A stretch of DNA of 64,000 nt from Parashewanella sp965200795 (GTDB lineage Bacteria; Pseudomonadota; Gammaproteobacteria; Enterobacterales; Shewanellaceae), in NCBI GenBank assembly GCA_965200795.1, contig CBDAVB010000005.1, positions 186,001 to 250,000 of the forward strand, in the 5' to 3' direction. Shown here piece by piece: positions 28,973 to 39,766 of this stretch. Numbering within the stretch: position 1 is the stretch's first letter; every line of letters starts with the position of its first letter. The translations under genes and the position numbers were made by a program. The notes below the pieces were generated by a model, which was not told the origin of the DNA, made no database searches, and worked only from the letters and a program-made list of their open reading frames with translations.

Positions 28973-31900
28973 ATGAGTTTATACCACCCGAGTTTTGAAA
29001 AAGAGAATTGCGGATTCGGCCTGATCGCCCAAATGGACGGTGAAGCCTGTCACAAGATTGTCCAGTTAGCGGTTCACAGTTTAGATAAATTAAAACACAG
29101 AGGCGGTATTGCCGCGGACGGTAAAACAGGAGACGGTTGCGGCATCCTCATGCAGATGCCGACAGACTTTTTTACCCACGTCGCCAAAGAAAACGACTGG
29201 CATTTAAGCCGCAAGTTTGCTGTCGGCGTTCTGTTTCTGAGTCATGATGAACAAACGGCGGAGCGGGCGAAGCATAAATTAGAAGAAGAACTTGCCAAAG
29301 AAACGCTGGGCATCGCGGGCTGGCGGGACGTCCCGACCGACAGAGCAGTATTAGGTGAAATCGCGGCGCAATCCGAACCGCGAATTGTTCACGTTCTGAT
29401 TAACTCCCCCATAGGCTGGCGCGCTAAGGACTTAGAGCGGAGACTGTTTATGGCAAGAAGGCGTGTAGAGCGAAGCATCACCGATGATCCTGACTTTTAT
29501 ATCGCCAGCCTTTCCGGGCAGGTGGTCGTGTATAAAGGCTTGATGATGCCGGAAGACCTCGACAGATATTATCCCGATCTCCAAAGTCCTGAACTTAAAA
29601 CCGCTATTTGTTTATTTCACCAGAGATTTTCAACTAACACCTGCCCTAAATGGCCTCTGGCACAGCCTTTTCGCTACCTCGCGCACAACGGTGAAATCAA
29701 TACCATCACCGGTAACCGTCAGTGGGCTAAAGCCCGCGCCTATAAATTTCACTCACCGCTGATGCCTGACTTACAGCAAGCCCGTCCTTTTGTGAATGAA
29801 ACGGGTTCAGATTCCTCCGCTTTAGATAATATGCTTGAGATGCTGCTTTCAGGCGGTATGGATTTGTATCGCGCCATGCGTTTGCTTATTCCGCCCGCCT
29901 GGCAGAGTAATCCTGAAATGGACGAGGAACTCAAGGCGTTTTATGATTTTAACTCCATGCATATGGAACCCTGGGACGGGCCCGCGGGAGTGGTCATGAC
30001 AAACGGCCGTTACGCGGCCTGCTCAGTGGATCGCAACGGCCTGCGTCCTTCCCGCTACGTCATTACCTCAGATCGCATTTTGACGGTATCCTCCGAAGTG
30101 GGCATCTGGGAATACGCTGACAGTGACGTGGTCACCAAAGGACGAATAGGCCCCGGTGAATTGCTGGTCATAGATACTTTAAACGGCAAGTTATTCCAGT
30201 CATTCGAGATCGATAATGACTTGAAAAAACGTCACCCGTATAAAGAGTGGATGAAACAACACAGCACCGTTTTAACGCCGGCAGAAGACATACCGGAAGA
30301 CAAACAAGGTCACGGTGATACTCCGGCCGGGGAGCTGCTGAGTTATCAGAAACAATTTGGTTACTCTAAAGAAGAATTGGAGCAGATCATCTGGCCGCTA
30401 GCCGCGAACGCTCAAGAAGCGACGGGCTCTATGGGCGATGACACTCCGATCGCGGTTCTGTCTGTCAGGCAGCGTTCCGTCTACGACTTTTTCAGACAAA
30501 AATTCGCTCAGGTAACCAATCCGGCCATCGATCCTTTACGTGAGAAACACGTGATGTCGCTGGCCACCTGCGCGGGCCGCGAGCAGAATTTGTTCAATGA
30601 AACCACGGGGCACGCCTATCGGGTCATGTTCAAGTCACCTATTCTGCTTTACAGCGACTTTAATCAGCTCAAACAGTTAAACCCGGCTTACTATCGTCAC
30701 GACATCATTGAATTAACCTATACCGAAAGCGAAGGTTTAAAACCGGCCTTAGAGCGCATCGCTGAAAGAGCGAAAAATCTCGCGCGCGGCGGTACGACCT
30801 TACTCATTTTAAGCGACAGGTTTAACGCCGGAGAACAACTTATTATCCCGGCAGTACTTGCCGTCGGCCTCATTCACCGCACACTGGTAGAAAATGACTT
30901 ACGCTGTGACACTAACATTATCGTCGAAACGGGCAGCACTAAAGATCCGCATCACTTTGCCGTATTATTAGGCTTTGGTGTCACCGCGATTTACCCGTAC
31001 CTTGTTTATGAGTCACTCGCTTCGATGGCCGGAGCCCGGCAAAAGTCAAGCAGAAAACTCAATTTAAACTATCGCTCGGGCATAGAGAAAGGCCTGAGGA
31101 AAATTATGTCTAAAATGGGGATCAGTGCCGTTAGTTCCTATCGTTGCAGCCAGCAATTTGAGGTTATCGGTCTCAGCAGAGACGTGATTGATACCTGTTT
31201 AAACGGCGCCTGCAGCCGCATTGAGGGAATCGGTTTTGACGAAATTACCCGAATGCAAAAACAGCTCAATGCTGACGCGCGCCGGGCCTATTTACCTTTA
31301 TCCCAGGGCGGACAGTTAAAATACGTCAATGACGGCGAATATCACTGTTTTAACCCGGACGTTGTGACAACCTTGCATTCAGCGCTCCGTGATCAGAGCT
31401 ACGCTGAATATCAAAAGTTCAGCGAGCTGGTTGATAAACGTCCCGTTGCCACCTTGCGTGATTTGCTGAAAATCAACCGGCCGGATTCACCCGCTGATAT
31501 TGACAGCGTTGAGCCGGCTGAAAACTTATATTCCCGCTTTGACACCGCGGCGATGAGTATCGGCGCGTTAAGCCCTGAAGCCCATGAGTCTCTGGCGATT
31601 GCGATGAATCAGCTCGGCGGCCGCTCGAATTCAGGCGAAGGCGGTGAAGATCCGGCAAGGTTCAACTCCAAGCGTAATTCCGCCATAAAACAAATCGCCT
31701 CAGGACGCTTTGGCGTAACGGCAAAATATCTGATTAACGCTGATGTATTGCAGATTAAAATCGCTCAAGGGGCAAAACCCGGTGAAGGCGGACAACTCCC
31801 GGGGCATAAAGTCAGTGTTGAAATTGCCAGACTGAGGTACGCCAAACCCGGCGCGGCCTTAATATCGCCGCCGCCCCATCATGATATTTATTCGATTGAA

Positions 31901-33418
31901 GATTTAGCTCAGCTGATTTTTGACCTGAAACAAATCAATCCCAAAGCGTTGGTTTCGGTAAAATTGGTGGCCTCGCCCGGTATCGGCACTATCGCCACTG
32001 GTGTAGCCAAAGCTTTTGCCGATATGATCACCGTTTCCGGTTATGACGGCGGCACAGGAGCCAGTCCGCTTACTTCGGTAAAATACGCTGGCAGCCCCTG
32101 GGAGCTCGGTTTAGCCGAAGTGCACCAGACGCTGGTGAAAAACGGCGTCCGCCATAAAATTCGTTTGCAGGTTGACGGCGGTTTAAAGACGGCTACCGAT
32201 ATCATCAAAGCGGCTTTATTAGGCGCTGAAAGTTTTGGTTTCGGCACTGTACCTATGCTGGCTTTGGGCTGTAAATATTTACGGATCTGCCACTTAAACA
32301 ACTGCGCTACCGGCGTGGCGACACAAGATAAGACGCTCAGAGAAAAACATTTTCACGGTGAGCCTGAGCGGGTCATGCAATACTTTGAGTTTTTAGCGCG
32401 GGATGTTCGTGAGCAGCTCGCTCAACTCGGAGCGTCATCGATTGAAGAGATTATCGGCAGAAGTGATTTACTCTCTCAGATAAAAACGCCGCATCCCGGC
32501 CACCGGCAGCTGGATCTCAGCCGTATTTTAGCGCGGGCCGAATCCGGGCAAAATCAGTCCGTGATCTGGACACAGAAAAATCCCCCGAAAGATGTCGGCG
32601 CCATGAATCAGATGCTGCTGAAAGCCTGCAGACAGGTGATCGAAAACAACTCCAGCTTTATCGGTCATTATGACATTCACAACACCGACCGATCCGTCGG
32701 AGCCAGTATAGCGGGATATATCGCCTGTCAGAATCACCCCAACAACAACCAGCTGCATTTAAAACTCTGCTTTAAAGGCAGCGCCGGGCAAAGTTTCGGC
32801 GTATGGAACACCCGGGGCATGCTCTTATACCTTTGCGGCGACAGTAATGATTATGTCGGCAAAGGGATGTCAGGCGGAAAAATTGTCATTCAGCCGCCGG
32901 CAGAAAGCCGGTTTCCAAGTGAAGAAGCCACCGTTATCGGTAACACCTGCTTATACGGAGCCACGGGCGGTGAGCTTTATGCCGCGGGACAAGCCGGTGA
33001 GCGTTTCGCCGTGAGAAACTCAGGCGCGATCGCCGTGGTTGAAGGCGTCGGCGACAACGCCTGCGAATACATGACGGGCGGCACGGTTGCGGTGCTTGGT
33101 CAGACGGGCGTTAACTTCGGCGCGGGGATGACGGGCGGGTTCGCTTATGTTTTTGATCAGTTCGGTCAATTTAACAAACGCGTCAATAATGAGCTGGTTG
33201 AAAGCGTCACTTTATCTCATAAAGGCCATCAGGATTTTCTTAAGCAACTCATTAAGCTTCACGCGCTCGAAACCAACAGCGAACATGCTCAGCATATCCT
33301 GGAAGAATTTGAGCACTGGAAGCACTGCTTTTTATTAGTTAAGCCGAAACAAGCGGATATTGACCAACTCTTAGTGCTGGAACCTAAAGAATCACTGCTG
33401 ATCATGCGGCAAGGGTAA
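28973..33418 (+). CDS. gltB: Glutamate synthase (NADPH) large subunit
   Basis: With GltD it makes two glutamates from glutamine and 2-oxoglutarate. It has 1481 residues. A short propeptide precedes Cys13 (ENCGFGLIAQ), the N-terminal nucleophile of the class II amidotransferase domain (to about 430). The FMN-binding synthase barrel lies around 840-1200 (GGRSNSGEGGEDPARF; QGAKPGEGGQLPG). The 3Fe-4S cysteines lie near 1099-1110 (CKYLRICHLNNC). The C-terminal GXGXG helix domain completes it. gltD follows after a single base. Confidence 0.97.
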   Translation: MSLYHPSFEKENCGFGLIAQMDGEACHKIVQLAVHSLDKLKHRGGIAADGKTGDGCGILMQMPTDFFTHVAKENDWHLSRKFAVGVLFLSHDEQTAERAKHKLEEELAKETLGIAGWRDVPTDRAVLGEIAAQSEPRIVHVLINSPIGWRAKDLERRLFMARRRVERSITDDPDFYIASLSGQVVVYKGLMMPEDLDRYYPDLQSPELKTAICLFHQRFSTNTCPKWPLAQPFRYLAHNGEINTITGNRQWAKARAYKFHSPLMPDLQQARPFVNETGSDSSALDNMLEMLLSGGMDLYRAMRLLIPPAWQSNPEMDEELKAFYDFNSMHMEPWDGPAGVVMTNGRYAACSVDRNGLRPSRYVITSDRILTVSSEVGIWEYADSDVVTKGRIGPGELLVIDTLNGKLFQSFEIDNDLKKRHPYKEWMKQHSTVLTPAEDIPEDKQGHGDTPAGELLSYQKQFGYSKEELEQIIWPLAANAQEATGSMGDDTPIAVLSVRQRSVYDFFRQKFAQVTNPAIDPLREKHVMSLATCAGREQNLFNETTGHAYRVMFKSPILLYSDFNQLKQLNPAYYRHDIIELTYTESEGLKPALERIAERAKNLARGGTTLLILSDRFNAGEQLIIPAVLAVGLIHRTLVENDLRCDTNIIVETGSTKDPHHFAVLLGFGVTAIYPYLVYESLASMAGARQKSSRKLNLNYRSGIEKGLRKIMSKMGISAVSSYRCSQQFEVIGLSRDVIDTCLNGACSRIEGIGFDEITRMQKQLNADARRAYLPLSQGGQLKYVNDGEYHCFNPDVVTTLHSALRDQSYAEYQKFSELVDKRPVATLRDLLKINRPDSPADIDSVEPAENLYSRFDTAAMSIGALSPEAHESLAIAMNQLGGRSNSGEGGEDPARFNSKRNSAIKQIASGRFGVTAKYLINADVLQIKIAQGAKPGEGGQLPGHKVSVEIARLRYAKPGAALISPPPHHDIYSIEDLAQLIFDLKQINPKALVSVKLVASPGIGTIATGVAKAFADMITVSGYDGGTGASPLTSVKYAGSPWELGLAEVHQTLVKNGVRHKIRLQVDGGLKTATDIIKAALLGAESFGFGTVPMLALGCKYLRICHLNNCATGVATQDKTLREKHFHGEPERVMQYFEFLARDVREQLAQLGASSIEEIIGRSDLLSQIKTPHPGHRQLDLSRILARAESGQNQSVIWTQKNPPKDVGAMNQMLLKACRQVIENNSSFIGHYDIHNTDRSVGASIAGYIACQNHPNNNQLHLKLCFKGSAGQSFGVWNTRGMLLYLCGDSNDYVGKGMSGGKIVIQPPAESRFPSEEATVIGNTCLYGATGGELYAAGQAGERFAVRNSGAIAVVEGVGDNACEYMTGGTVAVLGQTGVNFGAGMTGGFAYVFDQFGQFNKRVNNELVESVTLSHKGHQDFLKQLIKLHALETNSEHAQHILEEFEHWKHCFLLVKPKQADIDQLLVLEPKESLLIMRQG

Positions 33419-33428
33419 GGTGATAACA

Positions 33429-34841
33429 ATGAACAATGATTTTCAATTTATCCGGGTTGATCGCTATATCGCGGACAAAAAAGACTTAAAGCGGCGTCAG
33501 TCTGAATTTACTGAGATTTATCAGCCCGGCCGGCAACAAGATATCGAGTCGCAAGCGTCACGCTGTTTAGATTGCGGCAACCCTTATTGTGAATGGAAAT
33601 GCCCGCTGCATAATTACATTCCAAATTGGTTGCGGCTGATTTCTGAGAACCGGCTCATGGAGGCCGCCGATCTTGTCCATCAGACCAATAGCTTACCCGA
33701 AGTGTGCGGCCGGGTTTGTCCGCAAGACAGGCTATGTGAAGGCGCTTGCACCTTAAACGATGATTTCGGCGCTGTAACCATAGGCAATATTGAGCGATAC
33801 ATTACAGATAAAGCGCTTGAGCAAGGCTGGAAACCGGATCTGTCTGACGTTACTCAGCGCTCGGAAAAAGTCGCCGTTATCGGCGCGGGTCCTGCCGGAT
33901 TAGCTTGTGCTGATATTATGGCGAGAAACGGCATTCAAGTTACGGTTTATGATAAGTATCCGGAAATCGGCGGTCTGCTCACCTACGGTATTCCGGCGTT
34001 TAAACTGGAAAAGTCAATTATTCAGAACCGACGCGGCATTCTGCAGGGTATGGGCATTGAGTTTCGGCTCAATACCCATGTCGGTACTGATATTTCCTTT
34101 GACGAACTGCAACAAAAGTACCATGCCGTATTTTTAGGTTTAGGGACTTACAAAGCCAAATCAGCCGGTATTCCCAATGAGAATGCGACAGGCGTTTATC
34201 AGGCGTTACCGTATTTAATAGCCAATACCAAAAGGCTTCTCAATCAGGAATCCGGTGACTCCCCTTACATCAGCCTGAAGAACCGTAATCTTGTGGTGCT
34301 GGGGGGCGGTGACACCTCAATGGACTGTGTGCGAACCGCCGTTCGTCAGGGCGCGAACAAAGTGACACTGGTTTATCGCCGGGATGAGGCAAGTATGCCG
34401 GGTTCGGCCAATGAAGTCACCAACGCCAGAGAAGAAGGCGTTAACTTTATTTTTAATCATCAGCCGATTGACATCAAAACGGACGGAGATGCCGTCATCG
34501 GCGTGGAGTGCCTGCGAACTCAGCGGATAGCGGCATCGACATCATCAAGAGCCGATTTTGAGATAATTGAAAATTCACAACAATTGATTGAAGCCGACGC
34601 GGTTATTATCGCCTTCGGATTTCAGGCTAATCCTACGCGGTGGATGAAAGCTCAGGGTATCGAGCTGGATTTGACAGGCCGAGTCGTGGTGAACCGGCAT
34701 CAATTCGCTTACCAGACATCCAATCCGAAAATTTTCGCCGGCGGGGATATGGTGCGAGGCGCTGATTTAGTGGTCACCGCCATAGATGAAGGCCGTAAAG
34801 CGGCTATAGGAATACTGGACTTTTTGAGTGAGAATCCGTGA
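33429..34841 (+). CDS. gltD: Glutamate synthase (NADPH) small subunit
   Basis: This FAD- and 4Fe-4S-containing subunit passes electrons from NADPH to GltB. It has 470 residues from the ATG at 33429, which has AAGG at good spacing; a GTG three codons upstream is also in frame. The N-terminal cysteine clusters are CLDCGNPYCEWKC and CGRVCPQDRLCEGAC. The FAD loop is VIGAGPAGLACADI and the NADPH loop VVLGGGDTSMDC. It is co-transcribed with gltB. Confidence 0.96.
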   Translation: MNNDFQFIRVDRYIADKKDLKRRQSEFTEIYQPGRQQDIESQASRCLDCGNPYCEWKCPLHNYIPNWLRLISENRLMEAADLVHQTNSLPEVCGRVCPQDRLCEGACTLNDDFGAVTIGNIERYITDKALEQGWKPDLSDVTQRSEKVAVIGAGPAGLACADIMARNGIQVTVYDKYPEIGGLLTYGIPAFKLEKSIIQNRRGILQGMGIEFRLNTHVGTDISFDELQQKYHAVFLGLGTYKAKSAGIPNENATGVYQALPYLIANTKRLLNQESGDSPYISLKNRNLVVLGGGDTSMDCVRTAVRQGANKVTLVYRRDEASMPGSANEVTNAREEGVNFIFNHQPIDIKTDGDAVIGVECLRTQRIAASTSSRADFEIIENSQQLIEADAVIIAFGFQANPTRWMKAQGIELDLTGRVVVNRHQFAYQTSNPKIFAGGDMVRGADLVVTAIDEGRKAAIGILDFLSENP

Positions 34842-35282
34842 AAATACCGGAGATTCAAGCTTATAAAATCTTGTGCTGAGTATCCGGATAATCTTTCATA
34901 CAAGCAGTTTCAACCAAAAAAACACAGATTATCATTTATGATAATTCTGTAAAACGGGATCCGAGCGGAACGACCGGCAAAAAACGAGATACAAAAATCA
35001 CACATTACGCCATACAAAGATGAATTATTATTAATCTTTTATTTATTGTCATCTGAGGGTAAAAGTCGGAGCATTGAATAATAACACCCGCTCATGAGGC
35101 CTTTTATGAGTTCTTATGCGTCCGGCAATGAGTTCATCTCAGCTTATCATCGTCTTCCTCAGACTGTACGGTTCCTCCCCGCAAGCGGCGATTACAGCCG
35201 ATCACAGCCGTAGCGGCGCACGGAAGCGGAAAAATATTTTCCGTTAATCACTTACAGCGGTCTGAACATTTTTCATAAGATT
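34842..35282. other. Intergenic region, no gene seen
   Basis: About 440 bp between gltD and the ankyrin gene. The only structure I see is a small palindrome, CGGAAAA-ATA-TTTTCCG, at about 35228-35244, 40 bp before the ankyrin start. I recognise no coding frame, RNA gene or clear terminator. Confidence 0.5.
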
Positions 35283-36929
35283 ATGGCGACGGTACAACCA
35301 GAGGGAGTCGTAAAACAAATACTCGATCAGGTTATCGTCGAGAACAAGCTTACGCCGCCTTCAGACTCACTGAAATTAGACATCGGCGGTATCATTTACC
35401 GGGTTTTTGCTACAAAAAAAAATGGTTATTTTTCGGCGCGGTTCATGACTGATCAAACAGACGCGGCTCGGCGAGAATTACCTTCCCCGGATATTGAGTC
35501 AGAAAAAAAACGCACCTGCGCTCTCGTAGAGAATATACTGAACGTCCACTGGCACGCGTTTAACGGAAACAAAAAAGTTTTAAACGAATTAGCGTTAAAA
35601 AACATCAGTCCCGATATCACCGACACGGACGGCTTCACCCCGCTGATACTCGCCGCCGCCAAAGGTCATACCGATGTCGTGGAATTGCTCCTGCAAAAAG
35701 GCGCGAACGTTAATGCCCGCTACAACCTTGGCCGCTCCCCGTTAAGCGTCGCCGCCGAAGGTCATAATACCGAAGTCGTGAAATTGCTTCTGCGGGGCGG
35801 TGCGGACGTTAACGCCCGTGACCAAAACGACCTCACCCCGTTAATAAACGCCCTCCTCAACAATCATACCGAAACCGCGGAACTACTGCTGGATTTCGGC
35901 GCGGACATTGACTTCCGCGACAACAACGACTTCTTTCCGTTAAAAGTCGCCGCCGTCAAAGGTCATAATGAGAACGTAAAATTGCTCCTGCGGCGCGGCG
36001 CGGACGTTAACGCCCGTGACAAAAACGGCCTCACCCCGTTAATCATCGCCGTCCTCCAAGGTCATACCGAAATCGCGAAACTACTGCTGGATTCCGGTGC
36101 GGACGTTGACGCCACCGACAACATAGGCTGCACTGCGTTAATAACCGCTGTCCTCAAAGATCATACCAAAACCACGGAGCTGCTGCTGAAGTACGGTGCG
36201 GACGTTAACGCCCGTGACCTCAATGGGCGCACTGTGTTAACAATCGCTGCCATCGAAGGTCATACCAAAACCCCGGAACTGCTGCTGAAATACGGTGCGG
36301 ACGTTAACGCCCGTGACTGCAAAGGCCGCTTTGCGTTGCTAAACGCCGTCTGCGCCAACGGTCATACCGAAACCCTGAAACTGCTTCTGGAGTACGGTGC
36401 GAACGTTAACCCTGCTGAAGAGAACGGCTGCGCCCCGTTAATGCTGGCTGCCTTCAATGGTCATACCGAACCCCTGAAACTGCTGCTGGAGTACGGTGCT
36501 GATCCGAATTTGTTCGAAGAAATATATAGCCCGCTGCAACTTATTATCATGCAGCTCATAAGTGAAACAGGAAACAGATCGGAACTCATAAAAGCAATGG
36601 AGTTACTGTTACTTTACGGAGCGGATATAAACGAAGTATGGGAAGATGACCCAAAACCTGAAACCGGAATAATCCCGGGAACCAGATTGACAATTAAAGA
36701 TAAAATTCTTCAATTAGATAAAGAGTATATCAGTGACAGCGTTCTTGCGTTGATCAATCTCAGTGAACGTCCCCGGCCCGCGGCGGTGCCTCATTTCCCT
36801 CATCGTATGACATTAAAAATGCAAACCAGGAGGAAACTGATTAATGCTATAAAAGAAAATAAACAAAATAAATCGCTATCTGCAGTGTTAAAGGATCTCC
36901 CTCTTCCGGCCCGCATTCGGAAAATGTAG
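35283..36929 (+). CDS. Ankyrin-repeat protein with BTB-like N-terminus
   Basis: This 548-residue protein has no signal peptide or membrane segment. About ten to eleven 33-residue ankyrin repeats occupy 115-440 (DGFTPLILAAAKGHTDVVEL, LLQKGANVNAR and similar). The repeats are also similar in DNA (GACGTTAACGCCCGTGAC recurs), so they expanded recently. Residues 30-65 (LKLDIGGIIYRVFATKKNGY) resemble the BTB/T1 fold of potassium-channel tetramerisation proteins, a weak match. The partner is unknown. Ankyrin proteins of this size are common in host-associated bacteria as secreted effectors; this is inference. Confidence 0.8.
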   Translation: MATVQPEGVVKQILDQVIVENKLTPPSDSLKLDIGGIIYRVFATKKNGYFSARFMTDQTDAARRELPSPDIESEKKRTCALVENILNVHWHAFNGNKKVLNELALKNISPDITDTDGFTPLILAAAKGHTDVVELLLQKGANVNARYNLGRSPLSVAAEGHNTEVVKLLLRGGADVNARDQNDLTPLINALLNNHTETAELLLDFGADIDFRDNNDFFPLKVAAVKGHNENVKLLLRRGADVNARDKNGLTPLIIAVLQGHTEIAKLLLDSGADVDATDNIGCTALITAVLKDHTKTTELLLKYGADVNARDLNGRTVLTIAAIEGHTKTPELLLKYGADVNARDCKGRFALLNAVCANGHTETLKLLLEYGANVNPAEENGCAPLMLAAFNGHTEPLKLLLEYGADPNLFEEIYSPLQLIIMQLISETGNRSELIKAMELLLLYGADINEVWEDDPKPETGIIPGTRLTIKDKILQLDKEYISDSVLALINLSERPRPAAVPHFPHRMTLKMQTRRKLINAIKENKQNKSLSAVLKDLPLPARIRKM

Positions 36930-37027
36930 GGTAACCCCCGGCTCATTTTATTAATCATTAAAATGCGTCAATTAATGCGATCTTTCAGCGGCATAGCTCA
37001 ACTTTCAAAAATAATTCTGATGTAAGT

Positions 37028-38546
37028 AGTCGGTCATGAAAAACATCTAACATTCTGATCGCTAATAAAATATAGCTATTTGATACATTCAATTTCGACC
37101 AGAAATGATATAGTGAACCTACGGTTTCTGGTCGTTTTGGGTGCTAAAAATGCTCAAAGAAAGCCCGTCAAATTTACCTCATGCCAGTCTGTTTAATATC
37201 ACAGACCAACTTCTGCAAACTCACCCTTTACTCATTTTAGCTAATGCCTTTGATTGGCGAGCGTTGGAAGAAGAGTTCAAGCCGTTATACAAAAAATTAG
37301 GCCGTAAAGCGAAGCCAATTCGGTTGATGTGCGGTTTGCTAATACTCAAGCAGCTCTACAAATTGAGCGATGAAGCTCTGGTCGAACAATGGCTGATGAA
37401 CGTGTATTTTCAAGTGTTTTGTGGTGAGACAGAGTTTCAAACAGCACGCCCTTGTGATGCCAGTGAACTCAGTGTTTTTCGTAAGCGCATCGGTGAAAAA
37501 GGCTGTGAAAAAATCTTTGCATTATCTGTGGCTTTACACGGTGACAAAGCTGAAGATGACACCGTGTACGTTGATACAACCGTCCAAGAAAAAGCCATTA
37601 CTTATCCGACAGATAGCAAACTTGCCATCAAGGTGGTTAACCGAGTCAATAAACTAGCCAAAGTATTTGGGATCAAGCAAAGACGTACTTATGTCAAAGA
37701 AGTCAAACAGCTACGCATTGACTGTCGCAGCTTTAGACATGCCAAAAATCGAAGCAAAGCCAGAAGAGCGTTAAAAAGGTTGCGTGTTATCGCAGGTAAG
37801 CTTTTAAGGGAGCTACAACGCAAACTTCCACAAGATGTCCTTGATTTACAAAAAGAGAATTTTTCCAATTATGAAAAAGCCATTACACAGCAACGTAAAG
37901 ACAAGAACAAGATTTACAGTCTTCATGAACCCGATGTTTACTGCGTAGGGAAAGGCAAAGACCATAAGCCATACGAGTATGGTAAAAAGGCTTCTGTCGT
38001 GCTCACAGAGCAGAGTCAATTAATCATCGGTGTCGCCAGTCATGACGAGCATGAACACGACTCAAAATTGCTTAAGCCTGCACTTGACCATGCCCATAAA
38101 CACCGAAAGAGTAAAATCACTACAGCCGTTGTAGATAAAGGCTATAAAGGGTGTAAGCAGTATGTTGACCAAGAAGTTGTTATCCCTAGCCGGCCATTAA
38201 AACGGGACTCGCAAGCAAAGAGAAAACGCAAAAGTGAACTCTGTAAAAAACGGGCAACAATTGAACCAGTAATCGGGCATTTGAAGAGTGATTTTAGGCT
38301 GTGTAAGAACTGGTTAAAGGGCAGTGTTGGCGACTCAATAAACCTTCTAATGGCTGCGTGTGCCTGGAACTTGAGAAAGTGGTTAGCCATTTTCTTTTTG
38401 CTCGAAAAAGATGGTGAGTTTTGGCTATTTTGCAGTGAAATTGATGCGAAATATAAGAAATGTTGCTTTTGGGTACGGCTCTGAATTTTGCGTAAATCAG
38501 ATGCCGTACATTTTAAATCTTGAAGTTATGTTTTTCAGTACCGACT
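37028..38546 (+). mobile_element. IS5-like element, copy 4
   Basis: It is 1519 bp with a perfect AAGT duplication (37024-37027 and 38547-38550) and the same ends as copies 1-3. It is practically identical to copy 3, so these two moved most recently. Confidence 0.9.
37141..38484 (+). CDS. IS5-like transposase, copy 4
   Basis: An intact IS5-like transposase, the same protein as copy 3. The likely start is the ATG at 37150 (MLKESPSN). Confidence 0.85.
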   Translation: MLKMLKESPSNLPHASLFNITDQLLQTHPLLILANAFDWRALEEEFKPLYKKLGRKAKPIRLMCGLLILKQLYKLSDEALVEQWLMNVYFQVFCGETEFQTARPCDASELSVFRKRIGEKGCEKIFALSVALHGDKAEDDTVYVDTTVQEKAITYPTDSKLAIKVVNRVNKLAKVFGIKQRRTYVKEVKQLRIDCRSFRHAKNRSKARRALKRLRVIAGKLLRELQRKLPQDVLDLQKENFSNYEKAITQQRKDKNKIYSLHEPDVYCVGKGKDHKPYEYGKKASVVLTEQSQLIIGVASHDEHEHDSKLLKPALDHAHKHRKSKITTAVVDKGYKGCKQYVDQEVVIPSRPLKRDSQAKRKRKSELCKKRATIEPVIGHLKSDFRLCKNWLKGSVGDSINLLMAACAWNLRKWLAIFFLLEKDGEFWLFCSEIDAKYKKCCFWVRL

Positions 38547-38821
38547 AAGTAGCTGAGGAAACTTATCGTCAGCTAATTACTTTATTTCCGCTCATTTAAC
38601 CATCAGGCTCCGGCGCGGATGATTTTGATCCTGCAGGGTGACAGAAAAATCGAAGTCACATTAAACGCTAATGACGCTTAGTGTCTATCATTAGGGTTCA
38701 GGTTTTCACTAAAGATTTTATTATGACGTATTACTGATGTTATCTTCGGGCACTTTCAGCATCAAAAAATTAAAGGTAAAATCATCATCTCAATTCTTAA
38801 CTCAAAATGTAAGGCCATAAC

Positions 38822-39514
38822 ATGAAAATCGGCGTGATCGGTGCGATGGAACCGGAAGTTGTTCACTTAATTGATGCGCTGGAGAATAAAAAAACTCAAA
38901 CCCTCGCCGGTATAGAGTTTGTCACAGGTAACTATGCCGAACATGAGTTAATCATTACCCGCTCAGGGATCGGTAAAGTCGCCGCGAGTATGGCGACAAC
39001 CCTTCTGATCCAGATGTTCGCCCCTGAAAAGATCATTAATACCGGCTCTGCGGGCGGATTTTCCGATGAGCTTAATATCGGCGATATCGTTATTTCATCA
39101 GAAGTTCGCCATCACGATGTTGATGTAACCGCTTTTGGCTATGAAATTGGTCAGTTACCGCAGAATCCAGCGGCATTTACCGCTGATGAGGGGCTGTTAA
39201 ACTCGGCGCGAAGCGCGATTGAAAAGGTGGGGCAAGTTAAGTCTAAGGTTGGTCTTGTCTGCTCTGGTGACACCTTCGTTTGCGACCCGCTGAAAACAAA
39301 AATCATGGTAGATAACTTTCCGTCCATGCAAGCATGTGAGATGGAGGCGGCGGCGATCGCTCAAGTCTGCCACAAATTCAACGTGCCTTTTGTCGTGATC
39401 CGCTCTTTATCCGATAACGCCAATAATGACTCGCCCGTAGATTTTGACTCATACATTGTTCAAGCAGGGCATCATTCAGCGTTAGTCGTACTGGCGTTAG
39501 TTGAGTTGCTTTAA
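38822..39514 (+). CDS. mtnN: 5'-methylthioadenosine/S-adenosylhomocysteine nucleosidase
   Basis: It hydrolyses MTA, SAH and 5'-deoxyadenosine, clearing the by-products of SAM-dependent reactions and feeding autoinducer-2 and methionine salvage. It has 230 residues, full length. The active-site residues are visible: Glu12 in GAMEPEV, Glu175 in ACEMEAAA and Asp198 in RSLSDNAN. It has its own start (ATG after TAAGGCC). It is next to a CobD/CbiB-like gene, as I recall for Shewanella. Confidence 0.95.
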   Translation: MKIGVIGAMEPEVVHLIDALENKKTQTLAGIEFVTGNYAEHELIITRSGIGKVAASMATTLLIQMFAPEKIINTGSAGGFSDELNIGDIVISSEVRHHDVDVTAFGYEIGQLPQNPAAFTADEGLLNSARSAIEKVGQVKSKVGLVCSGDTFVCDPLKTKIMVDNFPSMQACEMEAAAIAQVCHKFNVPFVVIRSLSDNANNDSPVDFDSYIVQAGHHSALVVLALVELL

Positions 39515-39766
39515 ACCTGAAAAAGCAGTCGGACGCATAAAAGTCCGCTCATTTTATTATGTTTAATCGGAAAAGCAGTTAAGCCGCTTCACTTGTCTGG
39601 TGAATGCTTGTCGCTCATAAACCGGCAAAAATTACCGCCGGCGGCGTCACGAATAACAGTAAGCCGAATGACGACTACTGTCATTTAAGCTTTGCTAGCG
39701 ATAATTTTCCGCGTTTAAGGACGCCGGCAACCGCTTTGTGAGTTAAAGGAATAAACGAAATAGCCA

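Noticed and set aside
28973..33418. Several antisense and shifted frames inside gltB
   Set aside because: Shadows of a long, well-supported gene with strong codon bias.
35700..36500. CRISPR-like or tandem DNA repeat array
   Set aside because: The ~99-bp periodicity is fully explained by ankyrin repeats in a coding frame.
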